A stretch of 20,820 nt of DNA from Deltaproteobacteria bacterium (lineage in GTDB: Bacteria; Desulfobacterota; Syntrophia; Syntrophales; Smithellaceae): contig SBEK01000054.1 of the NCBI GenBank assembly GCA_009668925.1, positions 1 to 20,820 of the forward strand, given 5' to 3'. The translations under genes were made by a program, and so were the position numbers. Numbering within the stretch: position 1 is the stretch's first letter; each line of letters starts with the position of its first letter. The notes beneath the pieces were generated by a model, which was given only the letters and a program-made list of their open reading frames with translations, did not search any database and was not told the DNA's origin. This document shows positions 14,000 through 20,596 of the stretch, in pieces.

Positions 14000-14130
14000 A
14001 GGAGGCCGCAATAACCGGCGCAAAACTGGGGTCCGTTGAAATATCAGTTTTCAGCCAGAGCCTTAATGACCTTGCTCACAGTCGTTTAATGAATTTCCAG
14101 ATGATCCGGCCTCCTTGGGGGACGCCCCAA
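14000..14130. other. Nested inverted repeat just after the PsbP-like gene
   Basis: The outer arms AGGAGGCCG (14000-14008) and CGGCCTCCT (14107-14115) are perfectly complementary over 9 bp. Inside, AAAACTG (14022-14028) pairs with CAGTTTT (14045-14051). A separate hairpin TTGGGG-GACG-CCCCAA (14115-14130) follows directly. There is no T-run. It begins 16 bp after the stop codon, so a role at the 3' end of that transcript is one option. Confidence 0.45.
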
Positions 14131-14269
14131 AAATTCTAAGTTTCAAAATCCAAGCAAGGGCTGTTATTGAAAATAATTCGCCCATTCAGCCGAAGAACCG
14201 GTTGAGCAGTTTCATCGGGGCATGCCGTGAGTGAATATGCCTGAAACGTTGTGGCTCTCGGCGAACCAC

Positions 14270-14483
14270 GGCAATGAAAAATGGTATTTCTCATTGCCTC
14301 CGCTGTGCGGGATTGTTCAACTTACCAATTCCAAGTATTGGAATTGGAGTTTTACGAATGGAGCATCAGACAGCCGAACTGTTTGAGCCTAAGGGGCGAG
14401 TTTTTGGCTGTCGCGGAATGAGGTTAGCGCCACAGTTGAAGGCTTTGAGCAAAAGACACGTCCCGGTGCAACTGCCACCTCAT
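14270..14483. repeat. Four-hairpin structured element, possible small mobile element or RNA
   Basis: Four stems follow one another. GGCAATGA/TCATTGCC (14270-14277 and 14291-14298) extends inward by AAAT/ATTT after one mismatch. CCAATTCCAA-GTA-TTGGAATTGG (14325-14347) is a perfect 10-bp hairpin. GACAGCC/GGCTGTC (14369-14375 and 14406-14412) has an inner AACT/AGTT. ATGAGGT/ACCTCAT (14418-14424 and 14477-14483) encloses CAGTTG/CAACTG. No transposase is nearby and the flanks show no obvious target duplication. The arrangement is visible in the sequence; its nature is inference. Confidence 0.5.
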
Positions 14484-14502
14484 AGTTGTTTTTTTATCCT
14501 AG

Positions 14503-14556
14503 ATTCCCGCCTGCGCGGGAATGACAACGGAACTGGATACCGGCCTTCGCCGGTAT
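14503..14556. repeat. Two tandem dRS3/REP-like palindromic repeats
   Basis: The first unit is ATTCCCGC-CTGC-GCGGGAAT (14503-14522) and the second ATACCGGC-CTTC-GCCGGTAT (14537-14556). Both have perfect 8-bp stems and 4-nt loops, and both are followed by GAC. The first matches the ATTCCC...GGGAAT pattern known as dRS3 in Neisseria and seen in intergenic repeats of many proteobacteria. These are multicopy in genomes that carry them; copy number here cannot be checked from the window. Confidence 0.75.
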
Positions 14557-14710
14557 GACGGTGGAAGAAATGGCTACAGACGGCGTCCCTGCAGCGAATG
14601 CGCCGGATTGCCGCGCAGACCAAGGATGCAAGGTTATGATGATCCCTGAGATTGCCACGGCTCCCAAGGGTCGCCTCGCAATGGCGAGGAAGAGACCACC
14701 TCCCCCTGCA

Positions 14711-14726
14711 CCCCCTCCGGAGGGGG
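14711..14726. repeat. Perfect 16-bp GC-rich palindrome
   Basis: CCCCCTCCGGAGGGGG is perfectly self-complementary. The surrounding phrase (CCTCCCCCTGCA before it, ACATTATTCC after it) resembles another class of dispersed intergenic repeat. It lies 15 bp beyond the terminator of the acyl-CoA operon. Confidence 0.45.
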
Positions 14727-14741
14727 ACATTATTCCAACGC

Positions 14742-14773
14742 AAAAGGCCTCACCGCCGGAAGGTGGTGAGGCC
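14742..14773 (-). terminator. Rho-independent terminator of the acyl-CoA activation operon
   Basis: On the minus strand a 12-bp stem, GGCCTCACCACC with GGCGGTGAGGCC, closes a TTCC loop (one pair is a T-G wobble) and is followed at once by TTTTGCG. It lies about 70 bp beyond the stop codon of the AMP-forming acyl-CoA synthetase. On the plus strand the stem is followed by TCGC and no T-run, so it acts for the leftward operon. Confidence 0.82.
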
Positions 14774-14841
14774 TCGCATCAAGCATTCTTCAAATTTTTT
14801 GTCACACAACGCAAAATCAGAAACAAGAAATGAAGTTTCCG

Positions 14842-16635
14842 CTATCTGGCATAAAGTGCGTTAATCTCTTTCTGGTATTTTTCAAAGACCTTGCTTCTCT
14901 TCAATTTCATGGTCTGCGTCAGCATGCCGTTCTCCAGCGAAAAAGGCTCCGCGATGAAAATGAATTTTCTGGGGATTTCATAGCTTCCGTAAGTGGTCTT
15001 CAACTGATTGACGATTTCGGTCTCCAGAAATTTCTTTGTCTCATCGCGTTTCAACAGTTCGGCATGGTCCCTGGGCAGATTATTCTTTTGTGCCCATTTG
15101 TCCAGGGCGGCAAAGTCCGGAATGACCAGGGCAATATTAAACTCCCGGCCGTCCCCGTAGATCATGGCGTTTTCAATGTAGTGATTGAGCTTCATGTCTT
15201 CTTCAATGGCCGCCGGGAAAACATATTTCCCGTTTTCGAGTTTAAACTGCTCTTTGAGCCGTCCGGTAATAAACAGGAAGCCTTCTTCGTCGAGGCGCCC
15301 CCGGTCGCCGGTCCGGAATCCGCCGTCCGGCGTCATGACGGCCGCGGTGGCTTCGGGTTTGTTGTAGTATCCCTGCATGACGTTCGGCCCGTAAATGATG
15401 ATTTCTCCGTCGGGGGAATCCGGCCCAACAACGGATTTATCGATCTTGATGGTACTCATGCCCATGAAGGGACCCACGCTCCCTATCTTGTATTTCGTCG
15501 GGCGGTTCATCGTTGCCCCGGGCGACGTCTCCGTCAATCCGTATGCGTCATAAAGCGGCACGCCCATGTCCCAGAAGAACCGGGAGATTTCCGGATTCAT
15601 GGCGGCGCTCCCCGTCATGACGCCCTTTAATCTGCCGCCGAGCTTTTCTCTGATTTTCTGGAACACCACCGCGTCGGCAATCTTGAATTTCAGATTGGTC
15701 AGGGCGCTGGATTTACCCTGGGCCGCAAGCTCATGTTTCTTCTTGCCGCTCTCCACTCCCATGAAAAATAGTGTCTTGGCCAATCCGCCTTCTTCGTTCA
15801 TCTTGGTTATTAAGCCATCGTATACCTTATTGAAGACCCTGGGGACCGCGGTCAGGAAGGTTGGTTTTACAAGCGCTAAGTCCTCTCCTACTGAAGAGGC
15901 GCTTTCCGCGAGGCCCGTTGAGCCACCCAAAAGACAGTATACAACCAATTCCCCCAGTCCAAAGACATGCGCCCAGGGCAGGATGGATAGCGACCTGTCA
16001 TTTTCATCCATTTCGGGGAAACAAACGGTTGTAGCGTGTGCGTTCGACGTAATGTTGCCATGGGAAAGCAGCACTCCCTTGGGGTCGCCGGTGGTGCCCG
16101 AGGTGTAGATCAGGATGCAGATATCCGATTGCGCGGGATAGATGCTTTTCACGGGCTTTGCCTTGCCCTTCTTTTCCAGATCGGCCATCGTGTCCGGCCC
16201 GTCGCCTTCCATCACGATCACTTTCTGCAACGTGGGGATTTCCGCAAGGGCGTCTTTTATTTTTTCGTATATGGCTTTTTTACTGATAAAGAGGATTTTT
16301 ACCTTCGCGTCTTTGACAATATATTTCCAGACCGAGACCAGTTCTGCTTCATACATGGGAACAAACCGCGCGCCCAGGCCCTCGGCGGCAAAGAAAGAGA
16401 TTGCCCAGTCGGTACTGTTGTTGCAGATAATGCCGACGGCGTCATCCTTTTGAATCCCCAACTGGCCGAGGCCGCCCCGCAAATTATCGACGCGCTTCCC
16501 AAAGTCGGCGAAGGTAATCCATTCATATTGCTTCAATTGTTTGTTCTTCGTCCCGAGAAAAGGCCGCCCGGGAAATTTGGCAACTGACTTCTCCAATATT
16601 TCCACTACATTGTCCGGTTTCATCAACTGATACAT
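14842..16635 (-). CDS. Long-chain fatty acid-CoA ligase (AMP-forming)
   Basis: The 597-residue enzyme has all core motifs of the ANL superfamily long-chain acyl-CoA synthetases: P-loop YTSGTTGDPKG (177-187), YGLTETSPG (365-373), RTGD (441-444), TGRLKEQFKLENGKYV (457-472) and the C-terminal TQTMKLKR (573-580), in which K577 is the likely adenylation lysine. It activates a fatty acid to acyl-AMP and then acyl-CoA, in the cytoplasm or at the membrane face. The FAA1/FadD15-like form (GRLKEQFKLENGKYV) suggests long-chain substrates, but chain length cannot be read. Start ATG 16635 was chosen for GAGGAGGG just upstream; a 34-codon upstream extension has no SD. It is the last gene of the leftward set, with a terminator at 14742-14773. 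A weak TTGACC -35 at 16732-16737 could give it extra transcription. Confidence 0.94.
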   Translation of the reverse strand: MYQLMKPDNVVEILEKSVAKFPGRPFLGTKNKQLKQYEWITFADFGKRVDNLRGGLGQLGIQKDDAVGIICNNSTDWAISFFAAEGLGARFVPMYEAELVSVWKYIVKDAKVKILFISKKAIYEKIKDALAEIPTLQKVIVMEGDGPDTMADLEKKGKAKPVKSIYPAQSDICILIYTSGTTGDPKGVLLSHGNITSNAHATTVCFPEMDENDRSLSILPWAHVFGLGELVVYCLLGGSTGLAESASSVGEDLALVKPTFLTAVPRVFNKVYDGLITKMNEEGGLAKTLFFMGVESGKKKHELAAQGKSSALTNLKFKIADAVVFQKIREKLGGRLKGVMTGSAAMNPEISRFFWDMGVPLYDAYGLTETSPGATMNRPTKYKIGSVGPFMGMSTIKIDKSVVGPDSPDGEIIIYGPNVMQGYYNKPEATAAVMTPDGGFRTGDRGRLDEEGFLFITGRLKEQFKLENGKYVFPAAIEEDMKLNHYIENAMIYGDGREFNIALVIPDFAALDKWAQKNNLPRDHAELLKRDETKKFLETEIVNQLKTTYGSYEIPRKFIFIAEPFSLENGMLTQTMKLKRSKVFEKYQKEINALYAR

Positions 16636-16791
16636 ATATTCCCTCCTCAAGTATTTGGTAAATATTGCGTGAGCTGGAAGACGGTGAGTGCTTTCATATT
16701 GAATGAAGACGTGTAACAGATAAATGAAAAGGGTCAATCTATATAATCTATGGGAATAATGTGGTATGATATCCTATATTATTGACGAATT

Positions 16792-18525
16792 CTAAGTCAG
16801 GGCCAGCAGGTAAGATCGGAGATTGGTATCCGAAGAGACGAGGTTCAATTTCTCGCGGATACTGTTGCGATAGGAATTGACCGTTCCGACGGACAAATTG
16901 AAGACCTCGGCAATGTCTTTGGAGCTTTTTCCCTGCTTGATCAGAGCGGCCACCTGCAGCTCCCTGGGGGAAAGACTTTTATAGGACATGGAGAGCTTGT
17001 TGATGAAGGGCGAGGCGATATTATGGAGATTGGCTTCCAGCACATTCAGATATTCCAGCCTCTGCTTGCCCGAGTGGGTGCCGCGCAGCTTCTGAATGTA
17101 AGGAATCACGAGTTGGTGGATGTTGGACTGCAGGGACTCCTGAAGGCTCTTCTGGTCTTCATCACGGCTTTTTAAAAGAACGCGCAGGGTCGTGTTGATT
17201 TCCTGCAGTTCGAAGGTGCGCTCCTTGACGCGCGTTTCCAGTTCATCAAGCGTTTTCTGCAGATTCTCCTCCGCTCTTTTTCTCACTGTGATGTCACGGA
17301 TGCCGAAAACAGCTCCCAGAAAATTCCTTTGCGGGTCGAGCATGTAGGCCCCTGTGGCTTCCAGCCAGATATATTCGCCGCGCGCATGCTTGTAGCGGCA
17401 CTCGATCTTGCCCGGAGAAAATGTGGCAAGCGAGTCTCTCAAAATCTTTTCAATAGCGGGAAGATCTTCCGGATGGATAAAATCCGTGAGCGACTTCCCT
17501 TCCCTGTCCCTGGCCTCATACCCCATAACGCTTTGTACGGACGGGCTGATATAAACGATTTTAAAGTCCCGGTCGGTCATGACAATAATGTCTTTCATAT
17601 TGTCCGTCACCAGGCGCAAACGCTCTTCGCTCTGGCGCAGCGCCTCCTGAGCCCTTTTGCGATCCGTAATATTGAGCTGCGTGCCCGTAAATCTGAGCGG
17701 CTTCCCGGTTTCATCCCAGCTCACCACGCGGCCGCGCCCCAGAACCCAGATCCAGTCACCCGACTTGTGGCGCAGACGATATTCCATTTCCACCAGCTGG
17801 CGGTTGCCGGACATAATTTCCCGAACTTTTTCCTTGATATCTTTCAAATCATCCGGGTGGATCATTTTCATCCACGCCTCGATGTTCAGGGCCGAAAAGT
17901 CCTTCCGTTGATACCCGAGCATGCCGAGATAGCGGTCGTCGACATAGGACACGCCTGTCTTGCTGTTGATGTCGTAAAGGCCGAGTTCCGCCCCGGCCAG
18001 CACCAGTTCCATTCTCTCCTGGATGCTGCGGATGGCCTCTTCGGCTTTTTTGCGTTCGGTGATGTTGTGATAAAGGGTGCGGAATCCGGCGGGCTGCCCC
18101 TGGCTGTCCCGGATCAGGCTGACCGTGCATTCATACAGGTTCTTTTCCCCGGCTTTATTGACCGATTCCAGTTCGGAGCGGGTCGAGGGGAGGCCCGTTT
18201 TATAGACTTCGTTATAAATCCGGAAGGCGGCGTCAATCTCCTTCGGGTCGATATAGCTTTGGTAGTTTTTGCCCTGCAGCTCCTCGCGGCTTAAGCCAAT
18301 GGCTTTGGCGTAGGCTTCATTGAAATACAGGGTTTTGCCGGCCAGATCATGCTCGGCATAGGGCTCCGAAATGGTTTCGATTGCGGCGCGATACCGCGCC
18401 TCGCTTTCCCGCAGGAGATCGTCCGGAGAGATCCGCCCGCTCTTCTTTTGCGCTTCCGCAAGGCGCGCCCGCAGTCGCTTCAGTTCGTCGAGAAGCTGTT
18501 CTCTTGTTTTTTTCTGATCTTCCAT
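16792..18525 (-). CDS. Triple-PAS sensor with C-terminal LuxR-type DNA-binding domain
   Basis: The 577 residues run as follows: N-terminal coiled coil (1-35), PAS 1 (about 41-160), PAS 2 (168-288), PAS 3 (300-415), each ending in a PAC-like ITxRK segment, then a coiled coil (412-465), a helical linker, and a LuxR/FixJ helix-turn-helix (516-565: LSPRELQVAALIKQGKSSKDIAEVF, then SVGTVNSYRNSIREKL). There is no histidine kinase or receiver domain, so it is a one-component regulator in which PAS sensing acts directly on DNA binding. There are no membrane segments. The ligand, redox group or signal is unknown. Start ATG 18525 lacks a strong SD (GCGAAAAAG upstream); a longer in-frame start at 18615 would overlap the previous gene by 47 bp. 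It sits between two acyl-CoA synthetase genes, which makes regulation of fatty or aromatic acid activation a natural guess. Confidence 0.88.
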   Translation of the reverse strand: MEDQKKTREQLLDELKRLRARLAEAQKKSGRISPDDLLRESEARYRAAIETISEPYAEHDLAGKTLYFNEAYAKAIGLSREELQGKNYQSYIDPKEIDAAFRIYNEVYKTGLPSTRSELESVNKAGEKNLYECTVSLIRDSQGQPAGFRTLYHNITERKKAEEAIRSIQERMELVLAGAELGLYDINSKTGVSYVDDRYLGMLGYQRKDFSALNIEAWMKMIHPDDLKDIKEKVREIMSGNRQLVEMEYRLRHKSGDWIWVLGRGRVVSWDETGKPLRFTGTQLNITDRKRAQEALRQSEERLRLVTDNMKDIIVMTDRDFKIVYISPSVQSVMGYEARDREGKSLTDFIHPEDLPAIEKILRDSLATFSPGKIECRYKHARGEYIWLEATGAYMLDPQRNFLGAVFGIRDITVRKRAEENLQKTLDELETRVKERTFELQEINTTLRVLLKSRDEDQKSLQESLQSNIHQLVIPYIQKLRGTHSGKQRLEYLNVLEANLHNIASPFINKLSMSYKSLSPRELQVAALIKQGKSSKDIAEVFNLSVGTVNSYRNSIREKLNLVSSDTNLRSYLLALT

Positions 18526-18568
18526 AACTTTTTCGCTGCGGAAAATAAAATTGCCGAGCGCGCCTTCC

Positions 18569-20014
18569 CTACTTCGCAGGAATTGCCGCCCCGCGCTTCT
18601 TATGGTAGCCCGCAAACTTGCCGAGCGCCTGAGCCGCCCGCTGGATCGAGGGGAAGACGGTGATTCCCATGCCGGTCAACGCCTTGCCTGCATCCTGAGC
18701 CAGCTTCTTCATGGCCGGAGAGCTGTAGCTGTGCAGGATAACCGCCAGCGGTACGTTCATCTCTTTTTTGACTTTGCCGATCAATTCCAGGAATACCCCG
18801 ATCGTAAACTCTTTGTCCTCCACGGAAATCAGGCCGAAATGGTCAAACGCCACATGGACGATGATCAGATCCGCTTCTTCGGATTGATCCAGGGTTTTCA
18901 TGATCTTGAAGAAAATCTCGGCGCTTTCAAAATTGTTGAGGTCGATGGGATTCTTAAAAATCCGGCCCGCCTCCGTGGAAAATGATTCAATAAGGCTCCG
19001 GCGCAGTCCGTCGCTTAGTCTGGGCAGCGTCAGTCCCGCATGGGCAAATTCATCCGCGATGAGAACACTCGCACCGCCGCCGATGCCGATTACCGCGATT
19101 CTGTTCCCCGCGGGCGCCGGCAGATGCTCAAAGGCCAGCGTGAGATCCATCATTTCTTCGATGCTGCCGGCGCGAACGGCCCCCGCCTGCCTCAGAACGC
19201 CTTCCCACACCCCGTCTGCACCGGCCATCGCGGTGGTATGCGATACCGCCGCCTCGGCGCCGGACGCGGAGGTGCCCACTTTCAAGATGATGGTGGGTTT
19301 GGTCCCGGCGGCTTTTTTCAGCGCCTGGAAAAAGCGCGGTCCCTGCCGGACGCCTTCAATATAGGCGGTGATGATCTTCGTTTCCTCATCATCCGCCAGA
19401 TACTCCAGGTAGTCCGATTCGTTCAGATCGGCGCCGTTTCCCATGCTGATGACCTTGCTGAACAAGACGCCCCGGCTGTTGCCTTCCTGCACGCAGTGCG
19501 CGGCATTGCCCCCGCTCTGCGAGATCATGGCAACCGGACCGCTCGCCTTCTCAAAGTCGGCATTAAACGTCAGGCCGCCCGAAGGACAATAAAGACCCAG
19601 GCAATTGGGCCCGACAATACGGACCCCGCCAGCCTTTGCTCTGGCCATGATGTCCGCCTGCAGGCGCTTGCCATCGGCGTTTTCGATTTCGCTGAAACCC
19701 GAGGTAAAGAAGTGAATGGCTTTGACGCCTTTTTCGGCCGCATCGGCCACAAGCCGCGGGGTATATGGTGCGGGAATGGCGGAAATGATGAAATCGACCT
19801 GATCCGGAATATCTTTGACGCTTTTATAGATGGTCATTCCATTGATCTCGCCGCCCGTGGGATTCATCGGATAGATCTTGCCTTTGAATCCGAATTGCAT
19901 CAGGCCTTCGAGGAACTTCAGACCGGCATTGAACTGTTTGACTTTCTCCGACACACCGGCGATGGCGATTGTTTGAGGATGAAACAGGAAATCGAGATTT
20001 TCGGCATTTTTCAT
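18569..20014 (-). CDS. NDP-forming acyl-CoA synthetase, alpha-type subunit (second copy)
   Basis: The 481 residues have the same layout as the protein at 10830: CoA-binding Rossmann domain (FHPQTIAIAGVSEK, 11-24; IYPMNPTGGEING), then RIVGPNCLG (132-140), MISQSGGNAAH (163-173), SMGNGADLNESDYLEY, and the phospho-histidine segment AVSHTTAMAG with H259. The sequences are related but clearly diverged, so they are probably not a recent duplication. Again there is no ATP-grasp domain or beta gene. The predicted role is acyl-CoA/free-acid interconversion coupled to nucleotide, if a partner subunit exists. The start was set at ATG 20014, 8 nt after AAAGGA; an in-frame ATG at 20047 has no SD. It is the first gene of the probable leftward operon, 43 bp before the PAS-LuxR gene. 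Confidence 0.88.
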   Translation of the reverse strand: MKNAENLDFLFHPQTIAIAGVSEKVKQFNAGLKFLEGLMQFGFKGKIYPMNPTGGEINGMTIYKSVKDIPDQVDFIISAIPAPYTPRLVADAAEKGVKAIHFFTSGFSEIENADGKRLQADIMARAKAGGVRIVGPNCLGLYCPSGGLTFNADFEKASGPVAMISQSGGNAAHCVQEGNSRGVLFSKVISMGNGADLNESDYLEYLADDEETKIITAYIEGVRQGPRFFQALKKAAGTKPTIILKVGTSASGAEAAVSHTTAMAGADGVWEGVLRQAGAVRAGSIEEMMDLTLAFEHLPAPAGNRIAVIGIGGGASVLIADEFAHAGLTLPRLSDGLRRSLIESFSTEAGRIFKNPIDLNNFESAEIFFKIMKTLDQSEEADLIIVHVAFDHFGLISVEDKEFTIGVFLELIGKVKKEMNVPLAVILHSYSSPAMKKLAQDAGKALTGMGITVFPSIQRAAQALGKFAGYHKKRGAAIPAK

Positions 20015-20089
20015 AGCAGATATCCTTTCTCTTAAAGAACTTTCCATGGGAGATGCAAGTTCACTTTAGGGTCCGCGCAGAGAGTCCTA

Positions 20090-20118
20090 TTTTGGGCAAT
20101 CAATTGTCAAGCCCAAAA
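20090..20118. promoter_or_regulatory. Inverted repeat flanking a TTGACA element in the divergent region
   Basis: TTTTGGGC (20090-20097) and GCCCAAAA (20111-20118) are perfect 8-bp arms around a 13-nt centre. The minus strand of that centre contains TTGACA (20105-20110), a possible -35 for the leftward acyl-CoA operon, with TAGGAC 15 nt downstream as a poor -10. The arms would place a bound dimer over the promoter. The promoter itself is uncertain. Confidence 0.4.
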
Positions 20119-20166
20119 ATTGGCCCCTGTCCGGTTTGCCGCGCCCGAAGCCGGCGGGCGGCGAGC

Positions 20167-20197
20167 TTGACATTCTTCTTCGATGCTCCAATTTAAA
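20167..20197 (+). promoter_or_regulatory. Possible promoter for the lipoprotein gene
   Basis: A perfect TTGACA at 20167-20172 is followed by the AT-rich AATTTAAAC near 20190-20198. No good TATAAT occurs at 16-18 nt; TTTAAA at 19 nt is the best fit. The start codon is at 20227. Confidence 0.3.
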
Positions 20198-20226
20198 CAA
20201 GAGAAGGAAAATGAGGAGGACGGGAG

Positions 20227-20586
20227 ATGAGAAAGAAAATAATGATTGTTCTTCTTCTGGCGGCTCTTGCCGGCTGCACGCCTTATCTTAAACAGGATTT
20301 TACCAGTTACTCTTTTAACGGGAAAGAAGTGAAGTTGGGAATGCGCGCCGGTGAAGTCAGTGAAATCGCGGGCCCGCCGGCAAAAGTAACGATTCCGGAG
20401 CCGGTTTCGGACATTGCCAATAACACAATGTTTGCAAATGACCCCGCCTACCTGTATCTGTCCCGACATCATTCCTCCCGCGAATACTGGCAATACGGCA
20501 GTTTCGAGCGCGGCGACAAAGAGCAGATCAGGATGACGATCGTCAATGGGAAAGTCACAAAGATCCGGAAATGCACGCTGAAGTAA
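20227..20586 (+). CDS. Small lipoprotein, possibly BamE/SmpA-like
   Basis: The 119-residue protein has a lipoprotein signal, MRKKIMIVLLLAALAGC, with lipobox LAGC and lipidated C17. The mature part of about 100 residues includes KEVKLGMRAGEVSEIAGPPAKV, which resembles the first helix segment (G-M-x4-V-x2-I-x-G-x-P) of the SmpA/OmlA (BamE) fold, and later YWQYGSFERGDKEQIRMTIVNGKV, similar to its beta-strand part. BamE assists outer-membrane protein assembly; this distant match does not prove that role. Start ATG 20227 has GGAGG 7 nt upstream. The stop codon lies inside a perfect palindrome at 20581-20596. The gene is divergent from the acyl-CoA operon. Confidence 0.75.
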   Translation: MRKKIMIVLLLAALAGCTPYLKQDFTSYSFNGKEVKLGMRAGEVSEIAGPPAKVTIPEPVSDIANNTMFANDPAYLYLSRHHSSREYWQYGSFERGDKEQIRMTIVNGKVTKIRKCTLK

Positions 20587-20596
20587 CGCGTTACTT
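20581..20596. other. Perfect 16-bp palindrome across the lipoprotein stop codon
   Basis: AAGTAACGCGTTACTT is fully self-complementary and contains the TAA stop at 20584-20586. It could fold as a 6-bp stem with a CGCG loop at the 3' end of the mRNA, or bind a dimeric protein. There is no T-run. The remaining bases to 20820 show no gene or clear signal; the last 50 are AT-rich. Confidence 0.45.

Larger units (their letters stand above)
13985..14841. other. Gene-free block rich in inverted repeats
   Basis: No credible gene lies in these 857 bases. Visible structure, from left to right: AGGAGGCCG/CGGCCTCCT (14000-14008 with 14107-14115) enclosing AAAACTG/CAGTTTT (14022-14051); TTGGGG-GACG-CCCCAA (14115-14130); a cluster of four hairpins from 14270 to 14483; two tandem 8-bp hairpins at 14503-14556; CCCCCTCCGGAGGGGG at 14711-14726; and the terminator at 14742-14773. 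Some are dispersed-repeat types. The 14270-14483 cluster could be a small non-autonomous element or a structured RNA. The individual parts are listed separately. Confidence 0.6.

Noticed and set aside
14315..14483. Integron attC-like site
   Set aside because: GTTCAAC at 14315 fits the RYYYAAC half, but I found no matching GTTRRRY partner at the right place, and there is no integrase or gene cassette.
14274..14558. Plus-strand open frame of 94 codons in the gene-free block
   Set aside because: It starts inside one hairpin and runs through the other hairpins and the dRS3-like repeat (translated as LDSRLRGND). This is the usual false translation of such repeats, and there is no SD.
17329..18294. 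Plus-strand open frame of 321 codons
   Set aside because: It is antisense to the PAS domains of the LuxR-type regulator.
19040..20035. Plus-strand open frame of 331 codons
   Set aside because: It is antisense to the second alpha-type acyl-CoA synthetase, with no domain and Arg/Gly-rich composition.
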